A stretch of 36,233 nt of DNA from Gemmatimonas sp. (GTDB taxonomy: Bacteria > Gemmatimonadota > Gemmatimonadetes > Gemmatimonadales > Gemmatimonadaceae). Below, in pieces: positions 31,620 through 36,233 of the stretch. The translations under genes and the position numbers were made by a program. A model generated the notes under the pieces. It ran no database searches, had not been told where the DNA came from, and saw only the letters and a list, made by a program, of their open reading frames with translations. The stretch covers positions 1 through 36,233 of the forward strand of contig NZ_JAPZSK010000023.1 in NCBI RefSeq assembly GCF_027531815.1, written 5' to 3'. Numbering within the stretch: the first letter of the stretch is position 1; each line of letters starts with the position of its first letter.

Positions 31620-34600
31620 CTACCCCCGAAGGACGCGGCGCAAGTCGTCAGCCGGCGCCGGTAGGCCAAAGAGCGTCGTGCGACGCCTTTCGGTGCGCTT
31701 CGTCGCCTGTTTGAGGAAGCGCTCGTAGATGTCAGCCGCGAACATGGTGAAGGTTGGCGACCGCGATTCTTCAAGCGTGCGCCAAGCGTGGCGCACGCGG
31801 GAGTCCGCGAGTCGCTTACCAAGGGTTGCGAAGCGCCATACGTCAACGGGTGATTCGGCCTCGCTTGCACGGCGGAGCCACGTGGTCATCCAAAGGTGGC
31901 ACTCGCGCGCTCGACGCGCCGCCTGTGCCACATCGCCCAAGACGCCTGATCCCCACTCGCGAGCGAGCGGGTCGTAGTCACCCGCACCCTGCGCGCGCAT
32001 GCCGGCGAGCGTGAGCGCGCGGGCGACCGCAGCTGGGGTGCCGGAGGCCAGCCATGCTTCGATTAGGTGGTCCAGTCGTCGGTCTGCGGCTGCCGCCTCT
32101 GCAGCGCGCACGACGCCTTCAAACTCCGCATCCGTCATGCAGCGAACGAAAAGCGATTCCTGCAGCGCGTGGAGGTCAGGGGCATCTGCGAAGCAAGCAC
32201 GATACGTGACGTCAGCGCCGTCGATAGTCACTCGTCGGTATTGCTGCTCGCCCAGCCCACGCATCAGAACGGGGACCGCGATAGCCGGATCGAAGCGCGC
32301 GAGTGCGCCGGCCAACGTCATGGCAAACGGCGCTACTTGCATCCATGCCAAGGGTGATGCGTGTTCCAGCAGCGCTTCACACCACTCGCGCACCGTTTCT
32401 CTGTGGCGCTGCACGAAGCCCTCCAGCGCCGTGGCGGGGGGAAAGTCAAGTAACCGGCGTTCGGCATCTTGCCAGCCAGACACTGCTCCGCCAATGATTA
32501 CGCTTGTGTTCTCCTCTCCGCTGTCGGTCAACCGCGTCCGATGTCGCGCGAGTAGCGTATGGATGGCGCGGTCGAACGCCTCTATCCCGAGCGGGCCGAA
32601 GGAGCTGGCGGCCAGCGGAAGAACATCAGCGCGGAGCAATGCGAGGGAGGCTGGCGTCGGGCGACGATGTATCGCCGACGCGACGGCGTTGATGAAGCGG
32701 TCATCGTTCGGGTTCCGATAGATCGGCCCCCTTGGATCTGCTGCGCTTTGGAGCAACGCGTCGTCCAAGGACGGATCGGCCGCGGTACGACTCGCATGAG
32801 CGGCCATCGCAACTGTCTCGAGATCGTCGCTCAATAGATCGGCGCGTAACCGCGTACGGCTCTCATCGGTAAGGGGCATGGGATGCGCGCCAGCTGCAAA
32901 CAACGCCCATCTGCGCTGTGCCGCCGAGGCATGCCGGAGTTGCTCGTCTAGTACAGCGGACGGTAGTGGCCGAAGAAAGGACAGCAGAGACGTGTACAGC
33001 GGAAAGTCGTCGGGAAGGGCGTGGAGCAGCGCTAGTTGTTCGGCCGGTCCCAAGTGAAGAATGCTGAAGCTAGTAAGCTGCGTGAGGACAAATCGCCGGT
33101 TTCGGTCGTGGTCGTCGGCCCCAAAGCGAATTGCCCCCGCGTGCAATTGGCCGAGGGCATGCCTTAGTGCGTCAGCCGTCGTCGCGTCGATAAGTGGGGC
33201 AAGCCACGGCAGCTGAAACGCAAGATGGTACAAGGCCATACCATCCCGGTGTGGCGCACTTTGCATGATCGTGCGAAGCACCTGTACGAGCAGGTCCGGC
33301 GCAAATCGAGCGAGAACCGGCACGGCCTCTTCGAGTCGCTGATCGTCCTGCGTGACCTGCCCATACGCCCAAAGTTCGTTCACCGGTAGCAGCGCGACAG
33401 TGCGCGCCGCTTCTTCCACGCGCTGCCCGGCTTCGGACGCCGGGGCAAACGGATCCCCATCCGCCACGCGTGCCGCGGTACACGCCAGCGAGAGGTCCGT
33501 ATCGAAGGAAAGGCGCGCCGCCCACTGCGTGGTCGCCGAGTCGCCCAACGAGCGGAGCAGCCACGCGAAGGAGCGGCGGATAGGTACAGAGGCGCTGGCG
33601 TCGTCGGGCACGACTGTACGGACGTCAGCAGCTATAGCTGCCGCGCAAATCGCCGGATCGTTTTCGTTCAACAGCAGAACCCAGCGCAGGTCTGCGGCGG
33701 TGATGAAACGGTCTGAACCCACTAGGTTGGCGAGCGCCCAACTCACCACCGCTGGAGCGAACCGCGTCAAAGGGCGTCGCGCAATCAGCCTGAAAGCCGC
33801 GCGGTGCAGAAAGGCCGAGCCGGTGGTCTCGATGTGGAATGTCCGCGCCGTCACCGTCGCACGTTCACTCGGCGTGAGCAGCGCGGCACCACTTGTCTCG
33901 TTTGCTGTAGCGCCGTCGCTCTGCCAACGGGCTAGCCATCGCGGCACCCGTGTCTCGGTCTCGGCGCTGACACTTGGGTGGTCGCGCCCTGCGAGGATCA
34001 GGCGAAGGAGCGCGTGACGATCCGACAGCGTCCACCGTCCAGCCACCTCGTCTTCTTCGAGTAGGTCAAAGAAGAGTGCGGGATCGGTGCAAACGTAGGA
34101 CGCCACCATCCACGTGGCCGCACGCCCGGTATTCTGCAGGTTCAGCCATGTGCGAACGAGAGCGCGACGACCACTGGTCGGATACCCGGTCTCGAGACAA
34201 GCGAGGCCGACTGCCGCGGCAACGATTTCCCCGACGTCATCGAAGCCCTGTACAGGTGCAAGTGCCGCGTCGATAGCTTCGTCGAGTGCATTGGCCGATG
34301 CGATGCGGGCGGCCGCCATCTCACGCACTTCGCGCATCAGGAGCAGGCCGAGCGCGAACGGCAACGTGTCCGCCCGAAACCGATACGTATTGCGCCGCTC
34401 GGCATCCGGGACCAAGAACCGTCCTTCCGCAATCTCGAATAGATCGTCGCGTACACGCTCGACACCCGCGCGCGCCGCCAGACCACTATGCGTGGCCCAT
34501 GCGTCGAGCGCGAAAGGTGTAGCAGCGCTGTCGCGCCACGCCCGCGCGTGCGATGCCAACAAGTCAGCAAACTCCGAGTCGCTATGTGCCAACAGCGCAC

Positions 34601-36092
34601 CGCGCTCGCGCTCGCGCTGCTGCCAATACTCAAGCAGGAGCCGCTCCCGCGTAAGCTCCGACGGATCAAGCGCAAGGCGGTCTAGGAGCCGGAGTGCAAC
34701 GGCCGCGACCCTCGGCGAGCGCAAGAACGCGCGCAACGGCGTGGAGATTTGCTCGCGATCCACGCCAGCGCTTACCAACAACGCGTCGAGCTCCGCATCC
34801 GTGAACTCTGGGACCACGACCTCGTGCAGCCTAGCGTCCGAGCCGAGTCGCCGTCGCACGTCCGATGCCCAATAGCCCGGGCGCGCCGTCACGACCAGCA
34901 CGCCGCCCAAAGCGCGCGCAGCCTCGGCGTACGCGCTAATGAGATCGGCCCAAGGCAAGTACGGATGCTCATTGAGCCCGTCCAGAACGATTATCAAACG
35001 CGGCTCAACTGAGGGCCCGTGCGTCGACCACCTTCGGAGCCGCCGATACCATTGCTCGATGCGGGCGGGATCGTCGCGTTCCTCCTGTTCTGCTAGCAGG
35101 CGCGCCAAAGCGCGCAGTGGATGCGCCGGACCAACCTCGCCGACCACATGGGTCCGCCGGCCGGCGATGAAGATCAGGATTGGAGCCGTCTCATGTTGTG
35201 CCCACCAGCGGAGGACGAGCCACGATTTTCCCGTCCCCTCGTCGCCCAACACGACCACCGCCGCCGGTGTCTCATCAGAGCTTGATTCAAGGCCTCCGTC
35301 CACCGTCGTGCGGTCACTGCGGGTCGTACCCGAGGCAGACGCTTCGGTCACCGCAATTGTGAGCTGCCGCTGCAGCAACGGCCGGCCGACAAGGGGCGGA
35401 CTATCGGGCCCGACGGCCACCAGTTGCCCGAAGCTCCGCTTGGAGGCGCGGTTGGATTCAAGGCGCCGTCGCAGCCAGTCGGCGGCCGAGCGCTGCAGAG
35501 TTCCCAGCCCGAATAGCGGTTCAGCGCATTCCGCCTGAATGCGTGCGGCCACCGATGCAAACGCCTCGTGTGCACGAATACCGGCCAAAACAGTCGCCAA
35601 CTGCTCCGCGTTCGTGCTCGGCTGTGCCCTTGACCACCACGCGCAAGTTTCCTCGGGTGCGAGGGCGAGCAGCGCCGCCAGCCGAGGCACTGCATGGTCG
35701 CTCCAATCTAGTACCAATAAGCTGATGCCCTGCTGATCAAGCACCTCGGCGGTGCGTCGAACGACGTCATCGCCTACTTCAGCCGTAGCGCCGAGCACCC
35801 AGAGATCAACGGCGCCGGTCAACGCGTGACCGCCCAAGATCGCCTTACCCGCGACTACCTGCAGGCTGGGTGCACGGTCGTACCGCTTGGCCTCCATCGC
35901 AATGCCGAGTCCGGCGCTCTGCGCCGAACTCGCATCGCGTCCGAACTGCGCACCGGATTGCGCCAAACGGAGTGGTACGCCCGTAAGTGCCTGGAGTGTG
36001 ACCTGTACCAGCGCCTCGAAACCGCGCGGTCCTGTCGGATCGGTCGCCCGCAGCCAGTCTCGAAGCTGTGTCACATCGTCAATCACAGGCAT
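31620..36092 (-). CDS. Avs-like STAND ATPase with N-terminal Mrr-like nuclease domain
   Basis: This 1490-aa protein is probably an antiviral sensor-nuclease. The N-terminal ~130 residues resemble the Mrr restriction fold: GFEALVQVTLQALTG, then QFGRD with D53 and MEAKRY with E67-x-K69, a PD-(D/E)XK site. A P-loop, GDEGTGKS, is at 283-290, and a Walker B, LIIVLDGLNE, has D371. Residues ~450-1480 are alpha-helical, HEAT/TPR-like repeats with many short Ala/Leu helices, fitting a target-recognition region. The ATG at 36092 is only 2 bp inside the right IS3 tip, so the native promoter and possibly a few N-terminal residues have been removed; the domain start still looks complete. An in-frame start inside the IS is possible. 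Length matches large Avs proteins. Confidence 0.78.
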   Translation of the reverse strand: MPVIDDVTQLRDWLRATDPTGPRGFEALVQVTLQALTGVPLRLAQSGAQFGRDASSAQSAGLGIAMEAKRYDRAPSLQVVAGKAILGGHALTGAVDLWVLGATAEVGDDVVRRTAEVLDQQGISLLVLDWSDHAVPRLAALLALAPEETCAWWSRAQPSTNAEQLATVLAGIRAHEAFASVAARIQAECAEPLFGLGTLQRSAADWLRRRLESNRASKRSFGQLVAVGPDSPPLVGRPLLQRQLTIAVTEASASGTTRSDRTTVDGGLESSSDETPAAVVVLGDEGTGKSWLVLRWWAQHETAPILIFIAGRRTHVVGEVGPAHPLRALARLLAEQEERDDPARIEQWYRRLRRWSTHGPSVEPRLIIVLDGLNEHPYLPWADLISAYAEAARALGGVLVVTARPGYWASDVRRRLGSDARLHEVVVPEFTDAELDALLVSAGVDREQISTPLRAFLRSPRVAAVALRLLDRLALDPSELTRERLLLEYWQQRERERGALLAHSDSEFADLLASHARAWRDSAATPFALDAWATHSGLAARAGVERVRDDLFEIAEGRFLVPDAERRNTYRFRADTLPFALGLLLMREVREMAAARIASANALDEAIDAALAPVQGFDDVGEIVAAAVGLACLETGYPTSGRRALVRTWLNLQNTGRAATWMVASYVCTDPALFFDLLEEDEVAGRWTLSDRHALLRLILAGRDHPSVSAETETRVPRWLARWQSDGATANETSGAALLTPSERATVTARTFHIETTGSAFLHRAAFRLIARRPLTRFAPAVVSWALANLVGSDRFITAADLRWVLLLNENDPAICAAAIAADVRTVVPDDASASVPIRRSFAWLLRSLGDSATTQWAARLSFDTDLSLACTAARVADGDPFAPASEAGQRVEEAARTVALLPVNELWAYGQVTQDDQRLEEAVPVLARFAPDLLVQVLRTIMQSAPHRDGMALYHLAFQLPWLAPLIDATTADALRHALGQLHAGAIRFGADDHDRNRRFVLTQLTSFSILHLGPAEQLALLHALPDDFPLYTSLLSFLRPLPSAVLDEQLRHASAAQRRWALFAAGAHPMPLTDESRTRLRADLLSDDLETVAMAAHASRTAADPSLDDALLQSAADPRGPIYRNPNDDRFINAVASAIHRRPTPASLALLRADVLPLAASSFGPLGIEAFDRAIHTLLARHRTRLTDSGEENTSVIIGGAVSGWQDAERRLLDFPPATALEGFVQRHRETVREWCEALLEHASPLAWMQVAPFAMTLAGALARFDPAIAVPVLMRGLGEQQYRRVTIDGADVTYRACFADAPDLHALQESLFVRCMTDAEFEGVVRAAEAAAADRRLDHLIEAWLASGTPAAVARALTLAGMRAQGAGDYDPLAREWGSGVLGDVAQAARRARECHLWMTTWLRRASEAESPVDVWRFATLGKRLADSRVRHAWRTLEESRSPTFTMFAADIYERFLKQATKRTERRRTTLFGLPAPADDLRRVLRG

Positions 36093-36094
36093 AT

Positions 36095-36233
36095 TGAACC
36101 GCCCCGGGTTTGGCGGAGGCTCCCAGCTTTGAGAGATTGGGAGCATGACGAAAGACAAAGGGGTCCGGGGGCGCGGCAGCAAGCCGTTCTCGCCGGAGGT
36201 CCGCGAGCGGGCCGTCCGGCTGGTGCAGGAGCA
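36095..36233 (+). mobile_element. IS3-family element, right-edge copy (partial, outward-facing)
   Basis: This is the reverse complement of bases 2-140 with 139 of 139 identical. The tip TGAACCGCC starts at 36095. The base inside the tip differs from that at the left copy, so identity ends exactly at the element boundary. The element continues to the right, out of the window. Confidence 0.85.
36145..36233 (+). CDS. IS3-family transposase OrfA, N-terminal fragment (runs off the right edge)
   Basis: The ATG at 36145 follows GGGAGC. It encodes the same 29 visible residues as the left copy (KPFSPEVRERAVRLVQE within them), the OrfA helix-turn-helix start. The reading frame is open to the window edge. 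OrfB is expected beyond it. Confidence 0.8.
   Translation, partial: MTKDKGVRGRGSKPFSPEVRERAVRLVQE

Noticed and set aside
1-36233. tRNA, rRNA or CRISPR array
   Set aside because: No cloverleaf-like segment, rRNA motif or regularly spaced short repeat was found by eye.

Overview
The window is a high-GC bacterial defence island. Most genes have strong G/C third positions, Shine-Dalgarno starts and many ATGA/GTGA coupled junctions. There is no rRNA, tRNA or housekeeping gene, so taxonomy cannot be fixed. A Gemmatimonadota-like or similar high-GC environmental bacterium is only a guess.

Layout. (a) Both edges are the same 139 bp of an IS3-family element, in inverted orientation, with the transposase reading outward (1-140 and 36095-36233). 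Everything between them is accessory DNA. (b) 138-2846 (-): an Avs-like STAND ATPase with a Cap4/DUF4297-type nuclease domain, cut at its 3' end by the left IS. (c) 3551-14913 (+): a five-gene DNA-modification/defence operon. It encodes a DUF499 ATPase, a small unknown protein, a DUF1156 adenine methyltransferase, an AlbA/RecG-like protein and a PLD-SNF2 helicase. It resembles BREX/Pgl and DISARM but has no PglZ. (d) 15134-24213: a very GC-rich Mu/Tn7-like transposition module. It has a basic protein (-), a sigma-factor-like protein, a YhaM-like HD/OB nuclease, an unknown protein, a transposase split into two ORFs (DDE catalytic part and Mu C-terminal barrel), a TnsC/MuB-like AAA ATPase, a 610-aa unknown in the target-selector position and an acidic coiled-coil protein. 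No TnsA or zinc-finger TniQ is visible. (e) 24290-26825 (-): a cassette with one DUF6602-like nuclease gene between two copies of the 3' end of a hypothetical gene, including a 63-bp perfect direct repeat. (f) 26931-28193 (-): a 420-aa hypothetical with an N-terminal HTH. (g) 28319-31344 (+): a SIR2-HerA (Nezha-type) defence pair. (h) 31620-36092 (-): a second Avs-like STAND protein with an Mrr-like nuclease domain, whose ATG lies 2 bp from the right IS.

How the parts may work together. The operon in (c) probably methylates self DNA and restricts unmodified DNA. The two STAND proteins and SIR2-HerA are probably independent abortive or nucleolytic defences. The transposition module in (d) is the best candidate for something undescribed: a Mu/Tn7-like element with a physically split transposase, its own sigma-like factor and a recurring promoter signature (GGCA, 17-19 nt, TAGNCT) in front of its transcription units. 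Its ends and cargo boundaries could not be located by eye.
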